Part shown: one piece after another, positions 25,192 through 33,435 of the stretch
Layout of the letters: each line of letters begins with the position of its first letter
Numbering within the stretch: position 1 is the first letter of the stretch
NCBI RefSeq assembly: GCF_001425085.1
Contig: NZ_LMDN01000003.1
Span: forward strand, 126,763 to 190,762
Reading direction: 5' to 3'
DNA length: 64,000 nt
Origin: Leifsonia sp. Root4
GTDB taxonomy: Bacteria > Actinomycetota > Actinomycetes > Actinomycetales > Microbacteriaceae
Position numbers and translations under genes: made by a program
Notes under the pieces: model-generated
Database searches by the model: none
The model's input: only the letters and a program-made list of their open reading frames with translations
Told to the model about the DNA's origin: nothing

Positions 25192-25637
25192 CACGGAATT
25201 TCGCACTGGGTGGCCTGCTCCGCCTGCGCCGCTTGGAGCAGGACGAGGCCGCAGGCGGCCTCGCCGCCGCCAACGCGGGAACGCGCGAGAGCGCGGCGCG
25301 TGAGGCAGCGGCCCGCAGCCTGCTCAGCGAGACCACGGCGACACCGGGCTCGCTCGGTGCGATGCACGGGATCGCGGCCGCGCGGGCCTCGTCTCGGAGC
25401 ATGGTCGCAGAGCTCTCCGCGGTGACGGCCGAGCGTCGGCGCCGCGCAGAGGAAGCACAGGAGGAGTATTCCGCCGCCCGCAAGAACACCCTCAGCCTCG
25501 AGAAGTTGGCGTTCCGCCACTCCGAGACGGAGGCGCAGCTCGAATTGCAGGCCGAGCAGATCGTGCTCGACGAGCTGGCGGGAACCGCATGGCAGCGCGC
25601 GGCCACCCAGCACGGGGCGGAGGAGCACGCCCGATGA
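25188..25637 (+). CDS. fliJ: Flagellar export protein FliJ
   Basis: A 149-residue coiled-coil protein that acts as central stalk of the export ATPase. The opening FALGGLLRLRRLEQDEAAGG corresponds to the conserved FliJ start (F-x-L-x-x-x-L-x-x-R), and the rest is charged and alanine-rich helix. Sequence conservation in FliJ is low, so position between fliI and fliK carries much of the call. It overlaps its neighbours by four bases at each end. Confidence 0.87.
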   Translation: MTRNFALGGLLRLRRLEQDEAAGGLAAANAGTRESAAREAAARSLLSETTATPGSLGAMHGIAAARASSRSMVAELSAVTAERRRRAEEAQEEYSAARKNTLSLEKLAFRHSETEAQLELQAEQIVLDELAGTAWQRAATQHGAEEHAR

Positions 25638-26314
25638 CCGCGATGATCGAGATGATGGGCCGCGTACAGAGCATCCAGGAGGCCATCGACCAGCTGAACG
25701 GAGTCGCGTCGTCCCGCGCGGTCGCCAAGACCGATGCCGGCTCGGCGAGTTCCGCGACCGACTTCTCGAAGCTGCTCGGCAAGGCGCTCGGCACCGCAGA
25801 CGCCGGCGCGGTGCAGGGCACCGGCACGCCGACAGCCGGGGTCACCGGCCAAGCGGTCACGGATGCCGCCATGAAATACCTCGGCGTTCCCTACGTGTTC
25901 GGCGGTGAGGATGCCAGCGGAATGGACTGCTCCGGGCTCGTGCAGCGCGTCTACGCCGACCTCGGCATCGAGGTGCCACGGCTCGTCTCCGGCCAGATGA
26001 CGGCCGGCACCGAGGTCGACTCCCTCGCGGAGGCCCAGCCGGGCGACCTGATCGTCACGGACAACGCCGAGCACATTGTGATCTACGCGGGAGACAACAA
26101 GGTGATCCATGCGCCATACGAAGGCCGAACGGTGAGTCACGTCGAGCGCTGGTTCGACGAGTCCGACATCGTCACGATCCGTCGCATCGTGCCGCCCAAC
26201 ACCGCAGGCACCGCCGCCGTCGGCGCGAGCGCGATTCCGCAGGCCGACCAGGCGGCGCTGAACGAGGCCATGCTCGCCCTCGGCCGCTCCGCGATGTTCG
26301 GCGGTGCCCAGTGA
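25634..26314 (+). CDS. NlpC/P60 (C40) peptidase encoded in the flagellar operon
   Basis: A 226-residue putative peptidoglycan endopeptidase. The C40 fold is clear: AMKYLGVPYVFGGEDASG then MDCSGLVQRVYADLGI holds the catalytic cysteine, QPGDLIVTDNAEHIVIYAG the histidine, and VIHAPYEGR the closing strand. The N-terminal 90 residues are helical and low complexity, with no signal peptide, so export may go through the flagellar system itself (inference). It overlaps both fliJ and fliK by four bases. A likely role is opening the wall for rod passage, replacing the muramidase domain of FlgJ, which is absent here. Confidence 0.88.
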   Translation: MTAMIEMMGRVQSIQEAIDQLNGVASSRAVAKTDAGSASSATDFSKLLGKALGTADAGAVQGTGTPTAGVTGQAVTDAAMKYLGVPYVFGGEDASGMDCSGLVQRVYADLGIEVPRLVSGQMTAGTEVDSLAEAQPGDLIVTDNAEHIVIYAGDNKVIHAPYEGRTVSHVERWFDESDIVTIRRIVPPNTAGTAAVGASAIPQADQAALNEAMLALGRSAMFGGAQ

Positions 26315-27702
26315 GCCTCCCGGTGGCGGTGCTGAGCGCGCCGGCACGCTCCGCGACGACGTCGGCCGGCTCCGCATCCGCCGATCGCGGTGCCGGCTTC
26401 GGCGCGGCGCTGGCCGCGGCCGGGTCCGAATCCGCGGCAACGGACACCGCCACCGGGATGGGGCAGGTGGACGTCGGCATTCCATCGTCCGATTCCGGCA
26501 GCGATGGCAGCGGCGCGGAGCCGCAGACCGAGGGAACCGGCGTGACGACGCCGTCGCCCGCCGACGCTCAGCGGCCGGCATCCGTCACACCCGGGTGGGC
26601 CGCATTCTCCGGATTCGCGTGGAACGCGAACGGTGCGGGCGAGCTCGCGGCACCGGGCACCGCCTCGGCACCCTCAGCACCCACCGCAGCGATCACAGCC
26701 GACGGCGCCCACTCGGCGACTCTCGTCACGGCACAGGATGCCGCGCTCCCCGGCCCGGCCACAGCAGCCACTGCGGCGGTGGTGTCGGCATTCGCCGCCG
26801 CCGCCCCCGTCACCACCACCGTCACCGCCGCCCGCGGCCGCGGCGATGCCGCCCCGCTTCAGGCCCCGCCCGTCGCCTCGGCGCCGGCGGCGGACGGCGC
26901 GCAGCCCTCGCCGGCACCGCTCGGACTGCCGCTCGGGGCAGCGCAGCCGACTCCGGCCGCTCCAACTCCGGCCGCACCGACAACGGCCGCACCGGTCACC
27001 GCCGGCACGCGGACGATGCCGACCACGGCATCAACCCCTGTCGCACTCGCGACGACGGCGGACGAGCCCGCCCAGGCCGACACCGCGCGTCCGAACGCGC
27101 TGCCGACCGCCGCGGTCGCGACCCCGGCCGGTGCCCAGACAGCTCAGGGTGCCTCGCCGGTCGCCGCATCGCAGGCTCCGGCCCGCCCGGCGGCCGCGTC
27201 GCAGCGGCCACCGCTCGCCGGCCAGCTGGCTCGGCCGCTGCTGACCCTGGCCCACGCGGGTGATGGCAGTCACAGCATGACCATCACGGTTGCCCCCGAC
27301 CGGCTCGGTCCGGTCACCGTGCAGGCGGTGGTGACGGGCGACCAGCTGCGGGTCGAACTGTTCGCTCCGAACGATGTCGCCCGTGACGCCGTTCGCGGTG
27401 TGCTCGGCGAGCTGCGCCGCGACCTCGCCGCAACCGGGATTCACGCGACGCTCGGCCTCTCGGCAGACGACGCGCCGACCAAGCAGGGCCAGGGCCAGGG
27501 CCAGAACCAGAGCGGCCAGAACGCCGCGCTGGGGCAGCCGGGCGGCCACGGCGGGCGCGAACCGCGCCCCGGCGAGCAACCACCGGCCGGCCAATCCGGC
27601 ACGCAGCCCGACACCCAAGCGGGCGGCGATTCCACGCAGCCCGCCGAGCCGACGCAGCTCGGCGCGGCATCCGCCCACCCGCACATCGACCTGATCGCAT
27701 AG
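26311..27702 (+). CDS. fliK: Flagellar hook-length control protein FliK
   Basis: 463 residues. The first 300 are Ala/Pro/Thr/Gly-rich and disordered, as expected of the molecular ruler. The C-terminal Flg_hook domain (about 310-385) is recognisable: LLTLAHAGDGSHSMTITVAP, then GPVTVQAVVTGDQLRVELFA and VRGVLGELRRDLAATGI. A Gln/Gly-rich tail follows. FliK measures the hook and switches export specificity through FlhB. Confidence 0.92.
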   Translation: MSLPVAVLSAPARSATTSAGSASADRGAGFGAALAAAGSESAATDTATGMGQVDVGIPSSDSGSDGSGAEPQTEGTGVTTPSPADAQRPASVTPGWAAFSGFAWNANGAGELAAPGTASAPSAPTAAITADGAHSATLVTAQDAALPGPATAATAAVVSAFAAAAPVTTTVTAARGRGDAAPLQAPPVASAPAADGAQPSPAPLGLPLGAAQPTPAAPTPAAPTTAAPVTAGTRTMPTTASTPVALATTADEPAQADTARPNALPTAAVATPAGAQTAQGASPVAASQAPARPAAASQRPPLAGQLARPLLTLAHAGDGSHSMTITVAPDRLGPVTVQAVVTGDQLRVELFAPNDVARDAVRGVLGELRRDLAATGIHATLGLSADDAPTKQGQGQGQNQSGQNAALGQPGGHGGREPRPGEQPPAGQSGTQPDTQAGGDSTQPAEPTQLGAASAHPHIDLIA

Positions 27703-27713
27703 AAGAGGACCCC

Positions 27714-28181
27714 GTGCCGATTGACCCCGTCACCACCGTGAACACCGGCGGCATCTATGCCACCGATCCTGTTCGCAAGCCCAAGCAGGACATGGACGGC
27801 GACGTCTTCATGTCGCTGCTGATCACGCAGCTGCAGAACCAGGATCCGAGCTCGCCGATGGACACCTCGCAGATGATCCAGCAGACGACGCAGCTGGCGA
27901 TGATGGAGAAGATGAACGAGCTTGCCGTCACGAGCGGCGAGAACTTCTCGCTGCAGATGCGAGTGGCCGCCGCGTCGCTCGTCGGCCAGCAGGTGACGTA
28001 TGTGAACGCGGCGGGGGAGACCATCACCGGCATCGCCGACTCCGTCTCCTATGCGGGAGCGGTTCCCACCATCTCCATCGGCGGCAAGAACATCCCGCTC
28101 GACGTGATCGCCAGTGTCACCGCCCCTCCGGCACCCGACACTCCCAAGCCCGAAACCCCCGGCGCAGCCGCCGCCGTCTGA
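27714..28181 (+). CDS. flgD: Flagellar hook assembly scaffold FlgD
   Basis: A 155-residue hook cap. The family core is DVFMSLLITQLQNQDPSSPM, then DTSQMIQQTTQLAMMEKMNE. A short beta domain follows and the protein ends in a Pro/Ala tail. It is shorter than enterobacterial FlgD and similar in size to the Bacillus form. GTG 27714 has AGAAGAGGA just upstream, 12 bases after the fliK stop. Confidence 0.94.
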   Translation: MPIDPVTTVNTGGIYATDPVRKPKQDMDGDVFMSLLITQLQNQDPSSPMDTSQMIQQTTQLAMMEKMNELAVTSGENFSLQMRVAAASLVGQQVTYVNAAGETITGIADSVSYAGAVPTISIGGKNIPLDVIASVTAPPAPDTPKPETPGAAAAV

Positions 28182-28211
28182 TCGCCGACCCCTCCACCGA
28201 AAGGCTCACCA

Positions 28212-29381
28212 ATGCTCCGCTCGCTCTACTCCGGAATCTCCGGTCTCCGTTCGCACCAGACCATGCTCGACGTCACGGGCAACAACATCGCCAACGTCAA
28301 CACGACCGCGTTCAAGGGATCTGCCGTGCAGTTCCAGGACACGCTCTCCCAGCTCACCCAGGGCGCCGGCGGCCCGCAGGCGCAGACCGGTGGAACCAAC
28401 CCGGCCCAGGTCGGCCTCGGCGTGCAGGTCGCCGGCATCTCGACCAACTTCACGCAGGGATCGGCGCAGGCCACGGGGCGTGCAACCGACATGATGATCG
28501 CCGGTGACGGCTTCTTCGTCACAAGCATCGGCGGCGAGACCCGCTACACCCGGGCGGGCGCATTCGACCTCGACGCCGACGGCCGCCTCACCGCGCCCGA
28601 CGGCTCCCTCGTGCAGGGTTGGAACGCCGTCAACGGCCAGATTCCGACCGGTGGCGGCATCGGCAACATCCAGCTCCCGCTCAAGGGCGTGTCGCCGGCA
28701 TCCGCAACGACCGCGGCAACCGTCGGGGGCAACCTGCCATCGGATGCCGCCAACGGCACCGTTCTCGTGCGCGACGTCCCGGTCTACGGAGCGGACGGCA
28801 AGCCGGGCACGCTGACCCTCACCTTCACCAAGGCGGGCAATGACTGGACCGTCTCCGGCACCGACGGCGCCACCACGCAGACGGGGACACTCACCTTCAC
28901 GAACGGCGTGCAGACCGCCGGCACGCTTCCCGCCATCGGCGGCATCACCGTCGACCTCTCCGGCGTCTCGGGCTTCGCCACGCTCAGCACCGTCGCGATC
29001 GAAGGCCAGAACGGTCGCCAGGCCGGAACCCTCGAGTCCTTCACACTCTCCAAGGACGGAACGCTCATCGGCCTATTCAGCAACGGCCAGAAGCAGCCGA
29101 TCGCCCGTGTGGCGCTGGCCACCTTCGCCAACCCCGGCGGTCTCGAGAAGACCGGCTCCTCCGGCTACCGCGCCACCGTCAACTCGGGCGGCGCGACGTA
29201 CGGCGTACCGGGCGGCGACGGCCTCGGCGTGCTGGCCGGCGGCCAGCTCGAGATGTCGAACGTCGACCTCTCGCAGGAGTTCACGAACCTGATCGTCGCC
29301 CAGCGCGGCTTCCAGGCGAACGCCCGCATCATCACCACCTCCGACGAGGTGCTGCAGGAACTCACCAACCTCAAGCGCTAA
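28212..29381 (+). CDS. flgE: Flagellar hook protein FlgE
   Basis: The 389-residue hook subunit, last gene of the operon. The N-terminal rod/hook signature is MLRSLYSGISGLRSHQTMLD with TGNNIANVNTTAFKGSAVQF; a D1-type segment IAGDGFFVTSIGGETRYTRA follows, and the C-terminal helix is QEFTNLIVAQRGFQANARII. FlgE and the distal-rod proteins FlgF/FlgG share these features. Length and position after flgD favour FlgE. A strong terminator follows 25 bases later. Confidence 0.93.
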   Translation: MLRSLYSGISGLRSHQTMLDVTGNNIANVNTTAFKGSAVQFQDTLSQLTQGAGGPQAQTGGTNPAQVGLGVQVAGISTNFTQGSAQATGRATDMMIAGDGFFVTSIGGETRYTRAGAFDLDADGRLTAPDGSLVQGWNAVNGQIPTGGGIGNIQLPLKGVSPASATTAATVGGNLPSDAANGTVLVRDVPVYGADGKPGTLTLTFTKAGNDWTVSGTDGATTQTGTLTFTNGVQTAGTLPAIGGITVDLSGVSGFATLSTVAIEGQNGRQAGTLESFTLSKDGTLIGLFSNGQKQPIARVALATFANPGGLEKTGSSGYRATVNSGGATYGVPGGDGLGVLAGGQLEMSNVDLSQEFTNLIVAQRGFQANARIITTSDEVLQELTNLKR

Positions 29382-29405
29382 CGCCGCGGGAGGCCAACGT
29401 GCCGA

Positions 29406-29438
29406 CGGGAGGCCAGAATCGGTGATTCTGGCCTCCCG
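29406..29438 (+). terminator. Terminator after flgE
   Basis: Perfect 15-bp arms (CGGGAGGCCAGAATC and its complement) around a GGT loop, followed by CCCTGCTTAATA. It lies between convergent flgE and the DUF1254 gene and can serve both strands. Confidence 0.85.
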
Positions 29439-29468
29439 CCCTGCTTAATACCTCCGCGCTCCGGCGCT

Positions 29469-30899
29469 CTACTCGACGGGCTCGAACTCGTTCAGGCGCC
29501 AGCTCTGGTCGAACCACGGCTCAAGCGGCCCATAGGCCCGGAACAACGGGAACCACGACTTGCCCGGTACCGTCTCGATCCAGTTCGATTCCTTGCCCAC
29601 CGGTGCGCTCGGACCGAAGTAGAGATCGTACGAGCCATCGGCATTCGCCTGCAGGGTTCCCGTGTTGCTGGCAAGAGCCGGGTACGGCGTGGAGGGGATG
29701 ACGAGCAGCGAACGGGTCTGGGTGTCGTAGATGTCGATCGCCCAGAAGTTCTTCGCGGGCGCATCGGCGTCCATGCGCAGCCGGTAGCTGCGGCCGCCGT
29801 CGAGGAGATCTCCATTCGCATCGTGCACCGTGTAGGCGTAGGCGGATCCAGCACCGACCTGGGCGTGGGCCATCGCCGGGGTGATCACGGTGGCGAGGTA
29901 GTGGAACTGCGTGCGGGCGTCGAGCAGACGTGCACCCTCCCTGAGGAACTCGTAGCTGCCGCCGACGAAACCATTGCGCCATGAGCCGTAGAGCACGGCA
30001 TCGGGGTCGCGCGGCTGATAGGCGATCACCCTCGCGAGACCGGCCGCGATCGGGGCAGCCTTCTCGAGGATCGCCCTGAGCCTGGCATCCGGCGCGAACG
30101 GCGCACCATGGGCGATGCCGATGGAGGCGAGTTGCCCGGCCCGCTCAGCATCGAGGGCCTCGATGGGCTCCTCCTGCACGAGCTGCGCGACCTCCTCATA
30201 GAAGCTGAAGTCGTTGGCGTGGATCGTGTTGAAGCTCAGCGCTGCCAGATTGATGAACTCGTTCGGTTCCGGATTCTCAGCCTCGGTGAGCGGGTAGATC
30301 CGGGTCCGTTTGATCGCCGGGACTCCACCGAGTGCGCGGAACACGGCGAAGTTCGTGAATGTCGGCGTTCGGTAGACGTGATACCCCTCTGGCACCTCAC
30401 CCTCGTAGCCCGGCGGCAGGTACAGGTACTTGCCGCCTTCCCCACGGTCGGGCCCGGCGATGCCCATGTCGGCGACGTAGCGGAACCAGAAGTCGTCGAC
30501 GACGCAGAGGGACTGTTCGGGGACCTCGACCACGGTCGGACCCCACGCCTTCAGGTCCAGCATCGTGACGCCGTAGGTGGTCTCAGTGTTCGGCGTGAGG
30601 AACAGTGCGCCCGAGTTGGCGCGCGGGTCGGTGAATCCGATCTGCCGCGGTGATGTCAGCCCGACCGAGCGGAGGCCATTGCGGAACGCCACGAGCGAAG
30701 CACCGGGCACGGCGTTCAAGAACACCTCGATGCCACGCATCAGGTCCAGCGCGTCGTAGCCGACCTCAACCGACTCCGGCAGCGGCACGCCGTCGAAGAA
30801 GGTGAGGTCACCGAACGGCGAAGTCACCGTGTCCGGTGTGCTGAGTGACGCGATTTCCCCCTCGAGTGCGCTGACACCTGCAAGATCCTGAAATGACAT
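29469..30899 (-). CDS. DUF1254/DUF1214 domain protein
   Basis: A protein of about 476 residues. The N-terminal DUF1254 region has SGALFLTPNTETTYGVTMLD and WFRYVADMGIAGPDRGEGGK with YLYLPPGYEGEVPEGYHVYR. The C-terminal DUF1214 region has YRLRMDADAPAKNFWAIDIY and WFPLFRAYGPLEPWF. The two domains commonly occur together; their biochemical function is unknown. No signal peptide is evident from this start. ATG 30899 has GGGGAG six bases upstream. The gene points against the flagellar operons on both sides and has no evident link to motility. Confidence 0.9.
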   Translation of the reverse strand: MSFQDLAGVSALEGEIASLSTPDTVTSPFGDLTFFDGVPLPESVEVGYDALDLMRGIEVFLNAVPGASLVAFRNGLRSVGLTSPRQIGFTDPRANSGALFLTPNTETTYGVTMLDLKAWGPTVVEVPEQSLCVVDDFWFRYVADMGIAGPDRGEGGKYLYLPPGYEGEVPEGYHVYRTPTFTNFAVFRALGGVPAIKRTRIYPLTEAENPEPNEFINLAALSFNTIHANDFSFYEEVAQLVQEEPIEALDAERAGQLASIGIAHGAPFAPDARLRAILEKAAPIAAGLARVIAYQPRDPDAVLYGSWRNGFVGGSYEFLREGARLLDARTQFHYLATVITPAMAHAQVGAGSAYAYTVHDANGDLLDGGRSYRLRMDADAPAKNFWAIDIYDTQTRSLLVIPSTPYPALASNTGTLQANADGSYDLYFGPSAPVGKESNWIETVPGKSWFPLFRAYGPLEPWFDQSWRLNEFEPVE

Positions 30900-31076
30900 G
30901 CTGACTCCCCATTGACGACGTCGTTTGCACTCACTCTGGCAGCGAGCCGTCTGGAGTCGCAAGAGCTGCCCCGGGATGCCGCGGAGATCATGCCATCGGC
31001 ATGATGCGCCCACTGCGGCCGCTCAGGAGTCTGGGCTCGCGGCCGAATGCCGCCGAAGGGGAAAGGTGAGAACAAC

Positions 31077-31478
31077 ATGAGTACAGTCAACGAACCAACG
31101 GGCTGGGTCGGCTGGATCGGCTTCGCCGGCATTATCCTGATCCTGAACGGCGTCTTCAGCGCGGTGCAGGGCTTCATGGCACTGCTCGGCTCGAACACGT
31201 ATTACCTCGTCAGCAGTGGAACCCTGTTCCTCTTCGACATCACCGGCTGGGGATGGTGGAACATCATCATCGGCGCGCTGCTCGTTCTCACCGGAATCGC
31301 GCTGTTCGGCGGAGCCACCTGGGCGCGGATCATCGCCGTCATCCTGGCCGCTCTGAGCGCTGTGGGGCAGATGTTGCTCCTCCCCGCACAGCCGTGGTGG
31401 GCGCTCATCGTCATCGCGATCGACATTCTCGTGATCTACGCCGTCACCGCTCACGGGCGAGAAGTCAAGGCCGCCTGA
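31077..31478 (+). CDS. Small integral membrane protein (DUF7144-like)
   Basis: About 133 residues with four predicted membrane helices separated by short loops (GWIGFAGIILILNGVFSAVQ; WGWWNIIIGALLVLTGIALF; ARIIAVILAALSAVGQMLLL; WWALIVIAIDILVIYAVTAH). The pattern GWGWW before helix two and GATWAR after it match an actinobacterial family now listed as DUF7144. Its function is unknown. ATG 31077 was chosen over an in-frame upstream start because the GGGGAAAGG ribosome site fits it. A terminator hairpin follows directly. Confidence 0.82.
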   Translation: MSTVNEPTGWVGWIGFAGIILILNGVFSAVQGFMALLGSNTYYLVSSGTLFLFDITGWGWWNIIIGALLVLTGIALFGGATWARIIAVILAALSAVGQMLLLPAQPWWALIVIAIDILVIYAVTAHGREVKAA

Positions 31479-31484
31479 CACGCA

Positions 31485-31523
31485 ACGGCCCCCTGTGCAT
31501 CGTTCGGATGCGCAGGGGGCCGT
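31485..31523 (+). terminator. Terminator after the membrane protein gene
   Basis: ACGGCCCCCTG and CAGGGGGCCGT arms enclose a further TGCATC/GATGCG stem with one G-U pair. It lies between convergent genes. Confidence 0.8.
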
Positions 31524-31531
31524 TCGTTGCC

Positions 31532-31693
31532 TCAGATGCGGCGGCGGCGGCCCGGTGTCACGGCCGCGCCAACCACGGCGGCCTTCGCGACCGGCGCCGG
31601 CCCTGGTCGAACCGCCGCGGTCACGACGGCAGCCTTGGCTACGGGTGCTCCGATGACGCCAACGCGCCCGATACGAGCTGGTCTCAGTGGCAT
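31532..31693 (-). CDS. Small protein with duplicated AKAAVV motif
   Basis: 53 residues beginning MPLRPARIGRVGVIG. An internal near-duplication, APVAKAAVVTAAVRPG followed by APVAKAAVVGAAVTPG, takes up most of the protein, and it ends in GRRRRI. The ATG has AGGAG seven bases upstream, a better site than many larger genes here, and the DUF6325 stop lies one base before it, so translation is probably real. No family is recognised; the sequence could form a short membrane-associating or nucleic-acid-binding segment. Confidence 0.6.
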   Translation of the reverse strand: MPLRPARIGRVGVIGAPVAKAAVVTAAVRPGPAPVAKAAVVGAAVTPGRRRRI

Positions 31694-31694
31694 G

Positions 31695-32153
31695 TCATTC
31701 TCCTGACTTCTCGGCAGCCGCATCGGCCTCGATGGAGGCGATGATCGACTGGATGGGGATTCGTCCGTCGGCGATCAGCTGACCGCCGGCGCGCCTGGCT
31801 GCCGCCGCGAACGGAGCGGCCCACAGGTTTTCATACACGAGCACTCCGGCGACGCTGCCCGGATCCATGGCAGCGGCGAGGTGAGCGACGTCTTCGGCGG
31901 CGAGAAGCTCGGCAAGATCGGCCTCGATGCGCAGCAGATCACCCAGGTCCCCGGCATCGGAGAGCTCCATCGCGTCGATTGCGCCCTCGTCGTCCTTGGT
32001 CAGGATGAGGATGTCGATGACGCGGATGGTGCCGGCATCGACGAGGTTCACCAGTTCAGCGACAATTTCGCCGCTGAAGTTCGCCTCGCCCTTCGGGAAC
32101 TCAACCACGAGGTAATCGACGGGGCCGAGCGCCTCGAGTTCGTACTCAGTCAT
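31695..32153 (-). CDS. DUF6325 family protein
   Basis: A 152-residue acidic protein. The opening LGPVDYLVVEFPKGEANFSG, the helix-strand unit ELVNLVDAGTIRVIDILILT, and the later MDPGSVAGVLVYENLWAAPF with RRAGGQLIADGRIP match the actinobacterial DUF6325 family. Function is unknown. ATG 32153 is preferred over an upstream in-frame start because the conserved N-terminus begins there. It forms a two-gene minus-strand unit with the small repeat protein. Confidence 0.85.
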   Translation of the reverse strand: MTEYELEALGPVDYLVVEFPKGEANFSGEIVAELVNLVDAGTIRVIDILILTKDDEGAIDAMELSDAGDLGDLLRIEADLAELLAAEDVAHLAAAMDPGSVAGVLVYENLWAAPFAAAARRAGGQLIADGRIPIQSIIASIEADAAAEKSGE

Positions 32154-32261
32154 AGTGCGGTGTCCTTTCGTCCGAACGCACGCTCCTCCTCGTCGCACGG
32201 TGGCGCATCACCCGAACAGGATGATCGGGCGGCTGCCGAGCGGCCCCGATCCGCACCCGGC

Positions 32262-32288
32262 TTACCGCGCGCCCATCACTGCCGATAG
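32262..32288 (+). promoter_or_regulatory. Sigma-28-type promoter of flbD-motA-motB
   Basis: TTAC (32262-32265), 15 bases, GCCGATAG (32281-32288). It implies a 5' leader of about 47 bases before flbD. Confidence 0.75.
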
Positions 32289-32341
32289 TGCAGCGTGACG
32301 GCCGATCGGTCGAGCACCGAGACCGGAAGCGAGGCGAGGCG

Positions 32342-32671
32342 ATGATTGTCGTAACCCGACTCAACGACAGCCAGTTCGCGATCAATCCCGATCTGATCGA
32401 GCGCATCCACGAGAGCCCCGACACCACCCTGGTGATGTTGGACGGCGCCAAGTACATCGTGACCGAGTCGCTCGCCGAGGTGATCGCCCGCATCACGGAG
32501 TACCGCGCCCGTGTGATCAACCTCGCTTCAGCGATGCAGGACGAGTCCGAATATCAGGAACACGGCCGCCCGCAGCCCGTGCTGCGCCCGGTCGCCAGAG
32601 CGCTCGAGCTCGCCCCGGACCCGGTTGACCCGCAGCCCGGCGGTCACAGCGATTCGACGAGGAGCAAGTAA
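32342..32671 (+). CDS. flbD: FlbD family flagellar protein
   Basis: 109 residues. The first 65 match the small FlbD family: MIVVTRLNDSQFAINPDLIE, then SPDTTLVMLDGAKYIVTESL. FlbD in Gram-positive bacteria normally precedes motA, as here, but its role is poorly defined. It is unrelated to the Caulobacter regulator of the same name. A Pro-rich C-terminal extension of about 40 residues is unusual. The ATG has GAGGCGAGG upstream, and the stop overlaps the motA ATG by one base. Confidence 0.9.
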   Translation: MIVVTRLNDSQFAINPDLIERIHESPDTTLVMLDGAKYIVTESLAEVIARITEYRARVINLASAMQDESEYQEHGRPQPVLRPVARALELAPDPVDPQPGGHSDSTRSK

Positions 32672-33435
32672 TGGATCCCGCCATCCTCATCGGCCTGGTG
32701 ATCGCCTTCGGCTCACTGTTCGCCATGATGACGCTCGAGGGCACCGCCGTGACGGCGATCCTCATTCCGGCGCCAATGATTCTGGTGCTCGGCGCGAGCC
32801 TCGCTGTCGGCATGGCCGGCGGCACCCTGAGCGACACGCTCTCCGCGCTCAAGGCGCTGCCCAAGGCGTTCATCGGCAAATCGGTGAAGCCCAAGGTCAC
32901 CATCGCCCGTCTCGTCACCCTGGCCGAGACGGCGCGAGCCGAAGGCCTGCTCGCCCTCGAGCAGGAGGCGGAGAACGAGAGCGACCCGTTCCTGAAGCGC
33001 GCGTTGCAGAGTGTCGCAGACGGAACCGACGGCGAAGAGCTGCGCATCCTGCTCGAAGACGAGATCCACACGGCCGATCGCACCGCGCGCAACGCCGCCC
33101 GTTACTTCACGAGCGTCGGCGGCTACGCCCCGACGATCGGCATCATCGGCACCGTCGTGTCGCTCATCCACGTCCTGGAGAAGCTCGACAGCCCGGCGAC
33201 GCTCGGCCCGATGATCGCCACGGCCTTCGTCGCCACCCTGTGGGGCCTGCTCAGCGCCAACTTCATCTTCCTCCCCATCGGCACCAGGCTGAAGCGCCTG
33301 GCCGAGCTCGAGAACGAGCGGATGACGCTGCTCATGGAGGGCGTGCTCGCCATCCACGCCGGCAGCCAGCCCCGCCTGCTCGGGGAGCGCCTGCGGGCGA
33401 TGGTCCCGCGTGCGAAGGACTCGGAAGCGGCATGA
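32671..33435 (+). CDS. motA: Flagellar motor stator protein MotA
   Basis: A 254-residue stator subunit with four membrane helices forming the ion channel with MotB. The MotA signature lies at AARYFTSVGGYAPTIGIIGT, followed by MIATAFVATLWGLLSANFIF. The cytoplasmic loop carries the charged residues that contact FliG (ALQSVADGTDGEELRILLED). Ion choice (H+ or Na+) cannot be settled from sequence. It overlaps motB by four bases. Confidence 0.96.
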   Translation: MDPAILIGLVIAFGSLFAMMTLEGTAVTAILIPAPMILVLGASLAVGMAGGTLSDTLSALKALPKAFIGKSVKPKVTIARLVTLAETARAEGLLALEQEAENESDPFLKRALQSVADGTDGEELRILLEDEIHTADRTARNAARYFTSVGGYAPTIGIIGTVVSLIHVLEKLDSPATLGPMIATAFVATLWGLLSANFIFLPIGTRLKRLAELENERMTLLMEGVLAIHAGSQPRLLGERLRAMVPRAKDSEAA

